Source: a bacterium
Lineage (GTDB): Bacteria; Patescibacteriota; Saccharimonadia; Saccharimonadales; Saccharimonadaceae
Reading direction: 5' to 3'
DNA length: 51,833 nt
NCBI GenBank assembly: GCA_030530485.1
Contig: JAUMUX010000006.1
Location: 1 to 51,833 of the forward strand
Below, one piece after another: positions 33,172 through 42,468 of this stretch. Under the pieces are notes generated by a model, which worked only from the letters and a program-made list of their open reading frames with translations, was not told the origin of the DNA and did no database searches. The translations under genes were made by a program, and so were the position numbers. Positions within the stretch are counted from its first letter, which is position 1; each line of letters begins with the position of its first letter.

Positions 33172-35553
33172 CTACGCGCTTTCTCGCACCGTTTGCTCGT
33201 CAATCAAAATCGTCGAGCCAGCGCTCACTTCACCCGAAAGCATTTTGCGCGCAATGGTATTTTCGACCACTTTTTGAATTACTCGGCGCATTGGGCGAGC
33301 GCCAAGTTTAGGGTCATAGCCCAAATCCGCCAGTAAAATTTTAGCTTCTGGCGAAACCGAAACGGTGATTTTCTGCCCCGCTAAAGTCTTGTTTACACCA
33401 GCAACCATCAGGTCGATAATCTGCGCCAAATCGGCTTTCGAAAGCGGTTCAAAAACCACAATTTCGTCGAAACGGTTGAGAAATTCAGGTCGAAATTCGC
33501 GGCTCGCAATCAAATCATTCACAATCACACTCTCGGCACTTTGCGTATCATAGCCGCGCGTAATCAACTCCTGAATGCGCTCGGCGCCAGCGTTTGAAGT
33601 GGCAATAATAATCGCGTCGCGGAACGAAACTTCGCGGTTTTTTTCGTCGCGCAAAATTCCTTCGTCCAAAACTTGCAGCAGCGCCGTCAAAACATTCGGG
33701 TGCGCTTTTTCAATTTCGTCCAAAAGCACCACCGAAAACGGTCGCTTCATCATCTGGGCAGTTAGCGAATTTGCGTCGCGCGCGCCGTCGGCAATCAATC
33801 GCGAAACGTCTTCAGCTTGCACAAATTCGTTCAAATCGAGCCGCACGATATTTTCTTCGCCATTGAAATAAATCTCGGCGAGCGCTTTCGAAAGCTCAGT
33901 TTTCCCCACACCAGTCGGACCGAGAAACAGGAAAGTGCCAATCGGGCGATTTTCATTTCGCACGCCCGTTCGCGCGCGACGCAAAGCATTCGAAACCGCC
34001 GAAACCGCCTTCTCTTGACCAATCATTCGCGCATGAAGTAGATTTTCTAAGTTGAGCAGTTTTTCGCGCTCGCTCGAATCTTGTGAAGCCGCAACTTTCA
34101 CATTCATCGTCTGTTCAATCGCTCGCTGAACCGAGCCCGCCTCAACAATTTTATCATTCGCATAGCTCGCCGCCATTTCCAAAAGTCGCACCGCCCGCCC
34201 AGGCATTTCAAGGTCAAAAATATATCTTTGGCTGAGCCGAAAAGCTTCTTTCAGCGCCTGATAACGATAAAAAACCTTATATTGATTTTCGAAAATCAAC
34301 AGCTTGTCTTCCATTACCGCGAGCGTTTCTTCGAAGCCCGCAGGTTGCACTCGCAAGCGATTCAACGCTGTCGCTAAGGCAGGATTTTTGGCTGAAATCT
34401 GCAAAAACCGCTGCTCATCCATCGTCAAAATCATTCGCACGCGACCAGCCTCTAAAATCGGCAAAAGAATATTCGAAATATCCACCGAGCCAGTACCATC
34501 TTCGAAAAATAGCTGTGCGTTATCCAGGCAAACAATGATATTTTTCGCCGCGTAAGCTTCAAGCAAAATGTAATTCACCAGATTTTCGATTTCACCCCTG
34601 CCAGGCGCCGCTGCGATAATCGAAGCCGAGTCCAACATCACCACTTGGCGATATTGCAAATTCGAAGGCACACGTGCATTGCCGTCCAAAATTCGGTGCG
34701 CAAAAGCCTCCACCACGGTGCTTTTCCCTACGCCGTCCGAACCAATCAGTGCCACATTTTGGCGACCATTCCCCGCAAACTGCGCAATCATTTTTTCAAC
34801 TAAATCTTCGTGCTGCTCAAGATTCGAACTCATCAAAATATTATTCGAAACTTGATTGGTGATATTCCGACCAAAACGGTCGAGCGTTGGAGTCCAGCCA
34901 AAACTCCAGTCGCGCGCCAAACCGCCATCTTTAATCGGCATTTTAGCTTTATCAATCAGCGAAAAAATATGGTCGTGCCACAAAACGCCCTTTTCTAAAT
35001 CTTCGAAATCGATATAAAAATTCGCCAGCAGCCTTTCGAAATCGGGGTAATTTCGAATAATCGCCAAGACCAAAACCGAGCCCGAAATCGTGTTGGTTTT
35101 TAGCTTTTGGTGAATCTCAAAAGCGGTGGCAAAAATCTTTTCGGGCGAATTTTGCGGAATCGTCGCCAAACTTTCCACCGTAGTGCGCCCCAGCCCAAAA
35201 CGGCTCACAATAAACGCGCCACCAGAACTTTCCATCACGATTTTAGCAATTTCTTCAGAAGTTGGGTTTTTCGAAAGCTTGCCCAAAATGTTGCTCGCCA
35301 GCCAATCCTCGGGCGAATTACCCTTCTGGTTCGGCGCCAAACGGTGCAACTCGCCGCGCCACCAATTTTCCAACACCATCGGCAAAATCGCCAAAGCCAA
35401 AAGTAGCCAACCCACCGAATCTTCCAGCAGAACCAAAGTCAAGCCCGCCAAAATCGCCAGAATCTTCAAAATTTTAAAAATCGTAATAAATGGCTTGAGC
35501 GCCACTGTTAGCCGTGCTTTTTTCGCGCGCAAATAATGATAATTAAACGCCAT
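33172..35553 (-). CDS. Membrane-anchored ClpC/ClpA-like AAA+ ATPase
   Basis: 793 residues. Two hydrophobic segments (about 22-43 and 47-64) precede a Clp-N-like region. The first AAA+ module has Walker A GSDGVGKS (271-278), but its Walker B reads LDNAQ (343-347), lacking the catalytic glutamate. The second module is intact: GPTGVGKT (545-552), LLDEIEKAH (610-618), FRPEFLNRFDE arginine finger and GARPMRR sensor 2. It should unfold or remodel proteins at the membrane. No clear ClpP-docking tripeptide is seen and no clpP is in the window. The start is ATG 35553 with GGAGG at ideal distance. A GTG at 35562 would overlap the upstream stop. Confidence 0.9.
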   Translation of the reverse strand: MAFNYHYLRAKKARLTVALKPFITIFKILKILAILAGLTLVLLEDSVGWLLLALAILPMVLENWWRGELHRLAPNQKGNSPEDWLASNILGKLSKNPTSEEIAKIVMESSGGAFIVSRFGLGRTTVESLATIPQNSPEKIFATAFEIHQKLKTNTISGSVLVLAIIRNYPDFERLLANFYIDFEDLEKGVLWHDHIFSLIDKAKMPIKDGGLARDWSFGWTPTLDRFGRNITNQVSNNILMSSNLEQHEDLVEKMIAQFAGNGRQNVALIGSDGVGKSTVVEAFAHRILDGNARVPSNLQYRQVVMLDSASIIAAAPGRGEIENLVNYILLEAYAAKNIIVCLDNAQLFFEDGTGSVDISNILLPILEAGRVRMILTMDEQRFLQISAKNPALATALNRLRVQPAGFEETLAVMEDKLLIFENQYKVFYRYQALKEAFRLSQRYIFDLEMPGRAVRLLEMAASYANDKIVEAGSVQRAIEQTMNVKVAASQDSSEREKLLNLENLLHARMIGQEKAVSAVSNALRRARTGVRNENRPIGTFLFLGPTGVGKTELSKALAEIYFNGEENIVRLDLNEFVQAEDVSRLIADGARDANSLTAQMMKRPFSVVLLDEIEKAHPNVLTALLQVLDEGILRDEKNREVSFRDAIIIATSNAGAERIQELITRGYDTQSAESVIVNDLIASREFRPEFLNRFDEIVVFEPLSKADLAQIIDLMVAGVNKTLAGQKITVSVSPEAKILLADLGYDPKLGARPMRRVIQKVVENTIARKMLSGEVSAGSTILIDEQTVRESA

Positions 35554-35558
35554 TATTT

Positions 35559-36047
35559 TCACCCTCCAAAATTAAAAATCGATTTCGAACTTGGCGGAGA
35601 TTCTTGCTGAATATTTTGTGTTGAATTAGCGGAATTGATTTTCGAAAATTCACTTCTCAAATTCGAAAGCCAATTTGGCGTCCAATTTGTAGTAAAAAGC
35701 ACAACAAAAACTATCGGCAAAATCGGTGCCGCCAGCCAAATCAACAAATTTAAAATTCCCCAAAGCGCTTTAATTGTAATAAAAAACACGCCAAAAATCA
35801 TCATAAAAGTGCGCAAAAAAGCGCCCACAAATCGCGAAAAAAGTTTATCCAGCGCGCGACGCAAACGCACGTCAAGCGAACCGCCACCCGCATTTACCGC
35901 ATCAATCTGGCGAAATGGCGCAAACCAAGTTTTAATCAACAGCCCCAGCGAAAAAGTGTTAATCAATTTTTCGATACTACTCAAAATCTTCTCTGCACGC
36001 CACGCCAAACCCTTACTATACCACCAAGAAATCATCGCAATAAACAT
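35559..36047 (-). CDS. Membrane protein of unknown function upstream of the ClpC-like gene
   Basis: 162 residues with about three hydrophobic segments: one near the N-terminus and two close together at about 85-130. A polar Ser/Asn/Gln tail ends in FNFGG. Start chosen at ATG 36047, not the GTG 18 nt further up. TATAAT (plus-strand ATTATA 36054-36059) would lie inside the longer frame and ends exactly 6 nt before 36047. The GGAGG for the ClpC-like gene lies inside its final codons, so the pair is likely cotranscribed and may work together at the membrane. Confidence 0.75.
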   Translation of the reverse strand: MFIAMISWWYSKGLAWRAEKILSSIEKLINTFSLGLLIKTWFAPFRQIDAVNAGGGSLDVRLRRALDKLFSRFVGAFLRTFMMIFGVFFITIKALWGILNLLIWLAAPILPIVFVVLFTTNWTPNWLSNLRSEFSKINSANSTQNIQQESPPSSKSIFNFGG

Positions 36048-36091
36048 AACCAAATTATACACCAAAACGCGTTTTTTTACAATTTTTGTGA

Positions 36092-36097
36092 TATAAT
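36092..36097 (+). promoter_or_regulatory. -10 box of rny, divergent from the 36047 gene
   Basis: TATAAT with the extended TGA element; no good -35. Predicted start is about 36104, giving a ~77-nt leader. Confidence 0.7.
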
Positions 36098-36136
36098 TAA
36101 ATTGTAGGCTTCGGCCGAATTTGAGTTATATTAAGA

Positions 36137-36160
36137 AATTAAGATTTTCGAATCCTAATT
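36137..36160 (+). promoter_or_regulatory. UUCG-capped hairpin in the rny leader
   Basis: AATTAAGATT (36137-36146) and AATCCTAATT (36151-36160) pair at 9 of 10 positions around a TTCG loop, 20 nt before the start codon of the RNase Y gene. It could protect the leader or be an autoregulatory site; inference. Confidence 0.5.
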
Positions 36161-36180
36161 ATAATTGATGAAAGGAAAAT

Positions 36181-37686
36181 ATGGAATTAATTTACGCCGT
36201 TTTAGGGGCTTTGCTCGGTGGCGCTGGTATTTTTAGTTATGAAAAAATCCGCTCGGTTAATGCCCGCAACAATTCAGACAAAATTCTTGCCGCTGCGCAA
36301 AAAAAATCTGCCGAAATTCTGGAGCGCGCGAACGAAAAAGCGCTCAATATCACTGATAAGGCAACCGAGGATGAAAACTTGCGCCGCAAAGAATTGCAAA
36401 AAACTGAAGACCGCTTGGCGCAACGTGAGCAATCGCTCGACGAAAAACTCGACCGCATCGACCAACGTGCCGAAAAGCTCCGCCAGCAAGAAAGCGAAGT
36501 TGAAGAGCTGAAAAAAGAAGTTTTAGAAATTCGAAATCGCCAGCAAGAGCGCCTCGAAAAAATCGCTAAACTTTCGAAAAAGCAAGCCGCCGAGAAACTG
36601 ATGGCGATGACCGAAAAATCGATGACTCAAGATATGGTCAATTTGGTGGCAAAATTGCAAAAAAATGCCGAAGAAGACGCCGAAGAGCGCGCTCAAACCA
36701 TTTTGGTTTCGGCGATGGAACGAATTTCGAGCGAAGTCACTGCCGACCGCACCGTCACCGCGCTTAAACTGCCCGACGACGAAATGAAAGGTCGAATTAT
36801 CGGTAAAGAAGGCCGCAATATCCAAGCTCTCCAACGGGCAACTGGTGTTGATGTGCTGGTTGACGACACGCCTGGTATGGTGGTGCTTTCCAGCTTCGAT
36901 CCAGTTCGTCGCCAAGTGGCTCGGCTGGCGTTAGAAATTTTGATGAAAGATGGTCGCATTAACCCTGCCCGAATCGAAGAAGTTGTCGAAAAAGCGCAGC
37001 GCGAAATCGATAAAGAAATCAACCGCGCGGGCGAAGATGCGGCGCGCGAAGTGGGAATTTCGGGCTTGCCTCGCGAAATGCTCCGCCTACTTGGTGAGCT
37101 AAAATTCCGCACCAGCTATGGTCAAAACGTGCTCAAACATTCCACCGAAATGGCCAACGTGGCTGGCTTAATCGCTGAAGAAATTGGCGCAAATGTTAAA
37201 ATCGCAAAAACTGCCGCCCTCTTCCATGATATTGGCAAAGCAGTTACGCATAAGATTGAAGGTAAGCACGCCCAAATTGGCGCCGAGTTGGCTGAAAAAT
37301 ACGGTATGGATGCGCGCGTGGTTAATGCCATCGCCGCTCATCACGACGACATCGAAGCCACAACTCCCGAAGCTATCATCGTGAAAATCACCGATGCAAT
37401 GAGCGCTTCACGACCTGGCGTGCGCAATGCGGCGGCTGAAAACTTCGCCGAGCGTATGCGCGAACTCGAAAACGTTGCTACCAGTTTTGACGGTATTGAT
37501 AAAGCTTTCGCCATCTCGGCTGGTCGCGAAATTCGAGTAATTGTTCGCCCAGAAAAGGTCGACGACCTCAGCGCCATCAAAATGGCTCGCGACATTGCCG
37601 ACAAAATCGAAAGCACAATGCAATATCCTGGCGTAATTAAAGTTAATATTATTCGTGAAACTCGCGCAACTGAATACGCCAAATAA
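36181..37686 (+). CDS. rny: Ribonuclease Y
   Basis: Membrane-bound endoribonuclease that starts mRNA decay in many bacteria. N-terminal membrane helix (about 3-19), long Glu/Lys/Arg/Gln coiled coil (about 25-190), KH domain (GRIIGKEGRNIQAL), and HD domain with HST near its start, HDIGKA and AHHDDIE metal ligands. Length is 501 residues, slightly under the usual ~515-520. Shine-Dalgarno GAAAGGA. Its presence matters for the mRNA-end structures noted elsewhere in the window. Confidence 0.97.
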   Translation: MELIYAVLGALLGGAGIFSYEKIRSVNARNNSDKILAAAQKKSAEILERANEKALNITDKATEDENLRRKELQKTEDRLAQREQSLDEKLDRIDQRAEKLRQQESEVEELKKEVLEIRNRQQERLEKIAKLSKKQAAEKLMAMTEKSMTQDMVNLVAKLQKNAEEDAEERAQTILVSAMERISSEVTADRTVTALKLPDDEMKGRIIGKEGRNIQALQRATGVDVLVDDTPGMVVLSSFDPVRRQVARLALEILMKDGRINPARIEEVVEKAQREIDKEINRAGEDAAREVGISGLPREMLRLLGELKFRTSYGQNVLKHSTEMANVAGLIAEEIGANVKIAKTAALFHDIGKAVTHKIEGKHAQIGAELAEKYGMDARVVNAIAAHHDDIEATTPEAIIVKITDAMSASRPGVRNAAAENFAERMRELENVATSFDGIDKAFAISAGREIRVIVRPEKVDDLSAIKMARDIADKIESTMQYPGVIKVNIIRETRATEYAK

Positions 37687-37699
37687 ACTCAGCCAAATT

Positions 37700-37727
37700 A
37701 AATAGCCCCTCGCACGGGGCTATTTTT
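37700..37727. terminator. Bidirectional terminator between rny and the pilin-like operon
   Basis: 10-bp stem AAATAGCCCC/GGGGCTATTT, 6-nt loop, T-run. Confidence 0.9.
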
Positions 37728-37732
37728 AGTTC

Positions 37733-38938
37733 TTATTTACAATCAAGATTACCGTTTCGAGTATTCGTTACCCAAAAGTTCTTACAAAAGGCTTGATTTG
37801 CGTCTTCCAATTGAATCGCAAAATCTGGCACTGGGAAGTTTTGGTCGACAAATTCCACTCGGCTCTGCACGCGGCGATATTTATCATTCGCGCGCCCAGT
37901 GCTATCAACTTCTGGCTGCACACCGTTGAAGTTCACCACCCTGCCGCTTACGTCCAAAAGTTCCACCTTGAAGTTTGCATTTTTGTAAATTGGTGTTAAG
38001 CGCACAAAAGCCGTGTCCGAAGGATTAACTGTGTGCCCCAAATATATCACCGTTGAACAAGCGTAAGTTTGGGTTGTTAAGTTTGGCGAGCATTTCACCA
38101 AAGAAAGGTGTTGGGTGCTCGACGAATTATCGGTTCGGCGCGATGAAGGCAACACGAAGCGATTTCGTGCAAAGGTGCTGTTGCTCGAAGCTGGATAGTA
38201 AATTTGCTCGTCGAGACCATTGCCATCGTTCGAGAAGTTATCGTCAAGCTGATTTAAGCTGGTAATTCCGCTGTTGTAGCCAAAATATTGAGCTTTAATC
38301 ACTGTTGGGCGGTTGATTTTTTGGCCCCACTCTTCTTTAGTAGTCAAAGCCGCGTCTTCGCTATAAACATTCTCCAGCGAGATTGGTTGGTCGCTGTTGG
38401 TTAAGTCTTCTTTCGAATGCCAGCTAAGGCGAATTTGGTTGAAGCCCGAAGTGCCTCGTAGCGGAACGATTTTCGACTGCCCTGTGGTGAGCTGGCCGAT
38501 ATAATCTGCTGTATCGCGCGTAATTTTCACGCAAGTGTAAGCTTGGTCGAGTTCGCCATCTTTTGAAGAAGTCGAAGTTTGAACTTTCGTTTCACCCGTC
38601 GCATTAGCTATCACCCCCGCGCCATTTGCGTGCAGCATATTGCAGGAATTTCCCGCCAGCGCATTTGCCATTTTCACGCAATCTTGGTTGGTCATATCGT
38701 AGCCATTGGCGCATTCGGCGGCATATTTGGTCATAAAGCGCTTCGCATCTTCAACTCCCACCTGAGCACTGTCGTAAGCACTCTGCGAAAGGTCTTGGTT
38801 TGAAGCGTTTTGATTGTCGCGAATAGTGATTCGCATAAAGCTTGCCACCATCAGCGCAATCAATGTGCAGGCGATGACCACGATGAACATCGAGACACCG
38901 CCGCGCTTGAAGTTGGTTTTTTGATTTCGTAAATCCAT
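37733..38938 (-). CDS. PilX-like pilin/pseudopilin accessory protein
   Basis: 401 residues. A short cytoplasmic N-terminus (KRGGVSMF) is followed by one long hydrophobic helix (about 15-38) with the start and topology of PilX-N-type proteins. Then comes a large exterior domain with several cysteines (CANG, DC, SC, CVKI, KCS, CST, FC, DC), presumably in disulfides. There is no canonical GFTLIE cleavage motif. PilX-type proteins are minor components of type IV pili. Its ATG directly follows the stop of the upstream large gene (TAA-ATG), so the two are one operon. Confidence 0.7.
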   Translation of the reverse strand: MDLRNQKTNFKRGGVSMFIVVIACTLIALMVASFMRITIRDNQNASNQDLSQSAYDSAQVGVEDAKRFMTKYAAECANGYDMTNQDCVKMANALAGNSCNMLHANGAGVIANATGETKVQTSTSSKDGELDQAYTCVKITRDTADYIGQLTTGQSKIVPLRGTSGFNQIRLSWHSKEDLTNSDQPISLENVYSEDAALTTKEEWGQKINRPTVIKAQYFGYNSGITSLNQLDDNFSNDGNGLDEQIYYPASSNSTFARNRFVLPSSRRTDNSSSTQHLSLVKCSPNLTTQTYACSTVIYLGHTVNPSDTAFVRLTPIYKNANFKVELLDVSGRVVNFNGVQPEVDSTGRANDKYRRVQSRVEFVDQNFPVPDFAIQLEDANQAFCKNFWVTNTRNGNLDCK

Positions 38939-40966
38939 TTAATACCTCACTGGCAATTCTTTAGTATAAGTTGTCATTACTTTTCCATCAGATGAAGCCT
39001 GATTGTAAGCCCAAAGATACACATCGGCGCGTTGGTTATAAACTTCCGAAGCAGCGCTTGGGTTATTAAAATCAGAGCCTCCCGTTCGCCAAGATTTAAG
39101 CGTTCCAGAAATCACTGGGCCGTTCACTTGCAAATTCTGTCCGCAGTTGGCTTGGTTTACAATCGCAGGATTTTCAACCTGGCCAGTGGCACAAGTTACA
39201 ATCTTGCCCGTCACAATCAGCCACGCGTCGATTTGTTGCACGTCTTTGCTAATATAGAGGTCGCCGTCCACAATGATAATTGTTTGCTGGAACGATTTTA
39301 GCGAAGTTGCCGAAGTTGGATTTTTCGAAGTGATATTTCCGCTCAAGAACATACCGTTCGAATTGATAATGTGCGTATGAACATCTGTGCGAGTTGCGCC
39401 ATTCCAGCCGCCGTAGTTGCCGTTAATCGATTCTACCAGCACGCCGTTCGAAGAGCTTGGGAATCGACTTCGAATGTTCGAAATAATATTCGAAGTATTG
39501 GTTGCTCCTTCCCAGCTACCCCAGTTTCCTTTGTCGGTTGAGCCGTTTTTAAAGGTGAGGTGGTTGGTGGTGTTTGAAGATTCAGAAGTAAAGCCTGAAA
39601 TCAAACCACCCGAGATTGCTTCGTATTCTACCCAAGAGCCGAATTGTCCTTTCGAAGAATAATTCGAAGAGCTGGTGCGGATTCCGCCGCGAGCATAGAA
39701 ACCATTTCCCCAAATTTGCGTCTTTGGCTTCTTGGTTGCCATCAAGCAAAGTGGAGCTGAATGTCGCCATTGGTTTTCTTTAGCTGCCTGAGTTGCCGCA
39801 TCTTCATTTTTGGTAAGAAGATATGGCGAAACCGAAATTGCCATACAGTAGCGCGTGCCAAGCGGTGCGTCTTCCGGAATGGTGATTTTATTTTTGGCAG
39901 GGTCGCCAGGGTTAGTGGTTTTGCCTGCTTCAAAAGTTCTTGAGCCTTGCTGTGAATTATCACAGTTTTGAATTGAGCGCGCATACCAGCGTCCGCCGTA
40001 AGCTTCGTTATAAACGTTACAAGTGTCGGATGATGAATTTTTGATGTCGCTGTTTGGCGTGATTGCACCTTCTGCAACGCCAGCAATACTCCAAGTGGTG
40101 ATTATCCATCGTGTGTTTGGCTTCGAATTGGTGCCGCCCGAAGTGATTTTAGGGTCGAAATCGAGCGAAGTTCCTGGGTCGGCAGGAATATCCCGTCCGC
40201 CACAAGGCACATCTGAGGCCGAAACACAAGGCGTTAGCTCGTAATCATATGGCACATAAACACAAGCTGCGGTGCTGTTTTGGTGATACAACGAACTGTC
40301 GTTATTACCGTTTGCGCGGCCATTTACCAAATATGAGAGGTTTTCACAAATTGTTTTACCCATCATATCTTGAGTTACTCTAAAGGTTTCACGGTTAATT
40401 TTGTTATTTGGTGCTTCAAGCAAGCTGCCGTTATCTAAGTATCCCACGCGCACCAAGTCGCCATGGTTACGGTTTTTGCCGCCAGTGTTGTGGTGAATGA
40501 GCGAACCAGAACCATCAAGAGCGCCACTGTAGCCTGCGTTTGATGGATTGCGATAAACGCTATAGGCCACGTCTACGCGCTGGTTGGTTGCGCCATTGTA
40601 GCCGCCAATGCGGTGGTAGAACGAAACGTGGCTGCCAACTGTGGCGATTTGAGTGCCAGTTTTCCACTGGTTGCTTGAGCTATTGAGCCGATTTTGCGTA
40701 GCCTGCACCGCTACTTTTGATTCCGCACTGATGTTAAAGCGGTTTGGCTGAACTTTGCGGCGAAGGCGAATTTCTACGTCAGTAACTCCGTCCTCGTTGC
40801 TTCCTGCAATAGAATTTCTAACCGTAAGAGTAGATTGTCCATTTGCCGAAAAAACCCATTCGCTGGGGGCTGTCATATTCGACGTTAACACACCGCCAAC
40901 ATTGCAATCACCCATACCGAAAGCAATACCATTGCCTCTAAAGCCATATTGACCGTGGAGCCCCAA
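38939..40966 (-). pseudogene. C-terminal part of a large exported pilin-like/adhesin protein, split by frameshift
   Basis: 675-codon frame rich in Gly, Asn, Ser and Thr with many cysteines. It has no signal peptide or ribosome site at its apparent start (TTG 40966). It continues naturally from the upstream frame: inserting one G at the four-G run (plus-strand C 40961-40964) gives MHYAPWGLHGQYGFRGNG, matching the style of both parts. The restored protein would be about 1,100 residues. Near the C-terminus IIVDGDLYISKDVQQIDAWLI looks like a beta-rich surface element. Together with the PilX-like gene it suggests a pilus tip or adhesin. Confidence 0.7.
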
Positions 40967-42231
40967 GGAGCATAGTGCATTCCTCTCCAGTTAACCGCAC
41001 TCGAAGTGTCTCTCGTCGTTACGTATGGAGCATTGCTGTCGACCTTAACGCCATTGATGTAATATCCATTGCCGTCAGTCATTCTAAACCTAATCGCTTT
41101 AAGGTGACGGAAATCTCCAAGCGGATACGAGTCGTGCATATAAAAACCAGGCTTACTAATCATCGAACCGCCTGTAGCCTGACAGGTAAATGAATCGCCG
41201 CTCACCGCATAGCATACTTGCCCGTTGAGAGTTTTAGCAGCATACGCTTCATCATTCACACCAGCAAAAGCTGTGATGTTATTTTGCTCTTTTATTTTAG
41301 TTAAGAAGTCGTCCCAGTTTAAGAATTCCGCATCATTAGTAGACTCTATTCGCGCAATCGTAAAACTACCTGTAACTGTAGTTACTACTTCTTTGGTGTA
41401 TTCGCCTTTTTTTAAGTTAGCTACGGCTTGGCTAAAAGGTTTAGCATTCGAAAGGTCAACTCCTACTTCAGTACCTCCACCAAAGTTGTCCGCAGACGAA
41501 CCCTCGACCTGATCTAATACCATCATTCGAGCATTTACAATAGCTTCTCTTTGGAATCTACCAAAATCAAAACTCTCAGCATATTCGTCTTCTAAAAGGT
41601 TCATATCTGCCAATTTAGCGATTTCTTCTTTACTTGCACCCTGTTCGAAAAGCGGCAAGAAAGTATCAGAAAGTCGTTTTTTGGCTTGATTATGCTTTTC
41701 GGATTGCTCTTCTTTACTGCCCGCTTGCATGTATGGCGTTTCGTAAGATATCGAAACGCGGAAGATTTCTCGCCTCTGAATCAAGCAATCTTTGAGTTTA
41801 TTTTTATAGAGCAAATTTTCTTTTGAGATATATTCAAAACTTCCTTCTTCGAGTTCAGATGGATCTACGCCTGAAAAATCTGCAAGTTCTTCTTTATTAT
41901 ACAGTCTATCTAATCCGCATTTTTTAGTGGCATATTCTTTTAATCCCGCATTCAAAAGTAGCGCATCTTTAGCAATCTCATCATTCATTACTACATCTGG
42001 ATTTTCTTCTTTGTATTTTTGAGCTTGGCTTTGAATATCTTTGACTCGCTCATAAGAAATCGTAGTATCACCAACCTTAATATCTGCCTCGCGCTGGGCT
42101 TTTTCGATTAAATATTTTACGCCAAAAAAGGCACCCACTGCCACCAATACCGCCAGCAATGCCACTGATATTCGAAGCGCCCATTGCTTCTTCGAAAGCC
42201 GTTTTTTAGGCTTTTTCTCTTCCTTCTCCAT
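40885..42231 (-). CDS. N-terminal part of the split protein: membrane-anchored, SurA/parvulin-like region
   Basis: 448-codon frame of which about the first 423 are plausible. A Lys-rich cytoplasmic start is followed by one membrane helix (about 23-43). Then comes an exterior region resembling SurA/PpiC-type proteins (DIKVGDTTISYERVKDIQSQAQKY, later LKKGEYTKEVVTTVTGSFTIARIES). After this the sequence changes to a Gly/Tyr/Asp-rich surface domain. The last ~25 residues after HYAPWG look like out-of-frame translation. The chaperone-like assignment is tentative. The frame ends shortly after the 38939-40966 frame begins, on the same strand. Confidence 0.65.
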   Translation of the reverse strand: MEKEEKKPKKRLSKKQWALRISVALLAVLVAVGAFFGVKYLIEKAQREADIKVGDTTISYERVKDIQSQAQKYKEENPDVVMNDEIAKDALLLNAGLKEYATKKCGLDRLYNKEELADFSGVDPSELEEGSFEYISKENLLYKNKLKDCLIQRREIFRVSISYETPYMQAGSKEEQSEKHNQAKKRLSDTFLPLFEQGASKEEIAKLADMNLLEDEYAESFDFGRFQREAIVNARMMVLDQVEGSSADNFGGGTEVGVDLSNAKPFSQAVANLKKGEYTKEVVTTVTGSFTIARIESTNDAEFLNWDDFLTKIKEQNNITAFAGVNDEAYAAKTLNGQVCYAVSGDSFTCQATGGSMISKPGFYMHDSYPLGDFRHLKAIRFRMTDGNGYYINGVKVDSNAPYVTTRDTSSAVNWRGMHYAPWGSTVNMALEAMVLLSVWVIAMLAVC

Positions 42232-42329
42232 TCAAATCTCCCGTTAAATTTTCTATTCCTATTTTAACCTTTAGCATAATAAAAAGCAAGCTTTTTTAAG
42301 TCAATTTTAAGCTTCCTCTTGCCTTACTA

Positions 42330-42358
42330 TTGACAAATTAGCTAATTCGTGGTAAAAT
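42330..42358 (+). promoter_or_regulatory. Promoter of surface protein gene 42469
   Basis: TTGACA (42330-42335), 17-bp spacer, TAAAAT (42353-42358). Predicted start is about 42365. Confidence 0.85.
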
Positions 42359-42364
42359 GCGTAT

Positions 42365-42468
42365 TAGTTGATGGATAAATCACGTACATTAAGAAGTTGA
42401 GGAAATTAATTCCTCCACTTTTCTTTGTATTTGATTTTACTTTTTCAAACAAAAATGGAGGAAAACAA
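42365..42468 (+). promoter_or_regulatory. Leader with a possible Shine-Dalgarno-sequestering switch
   Basis: GAGGAA (42399-42404) pairs with TTCCTC (42410-42415), extended by AAGT/ACTT. The same TTCCTCCA (42410-42417) is perfectly complementary over 8 nt to TGGAGGAA (42456-42463), the Shine-Dalgarno. The two pairings exclude each other, as in a translational switch. The first bases (AGTTGATGGA, 42366-42375) are complementary to the 3' flank (43588-43597). Confidence 0.65.

Noticed and set aside
36047-36065. GTG start six codons upstream for the small membrane protein
   Set aside because: Those codons contain the TATAAT itself, so they would not be transcribed.
40955-40975. Programmed -1 ribosomal frameshift in the split pilin-operon gene
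   Set aside because: T TGG GGC is not a good slippery heptamer and I see no clear downstream stimulator; an indel is simpler.
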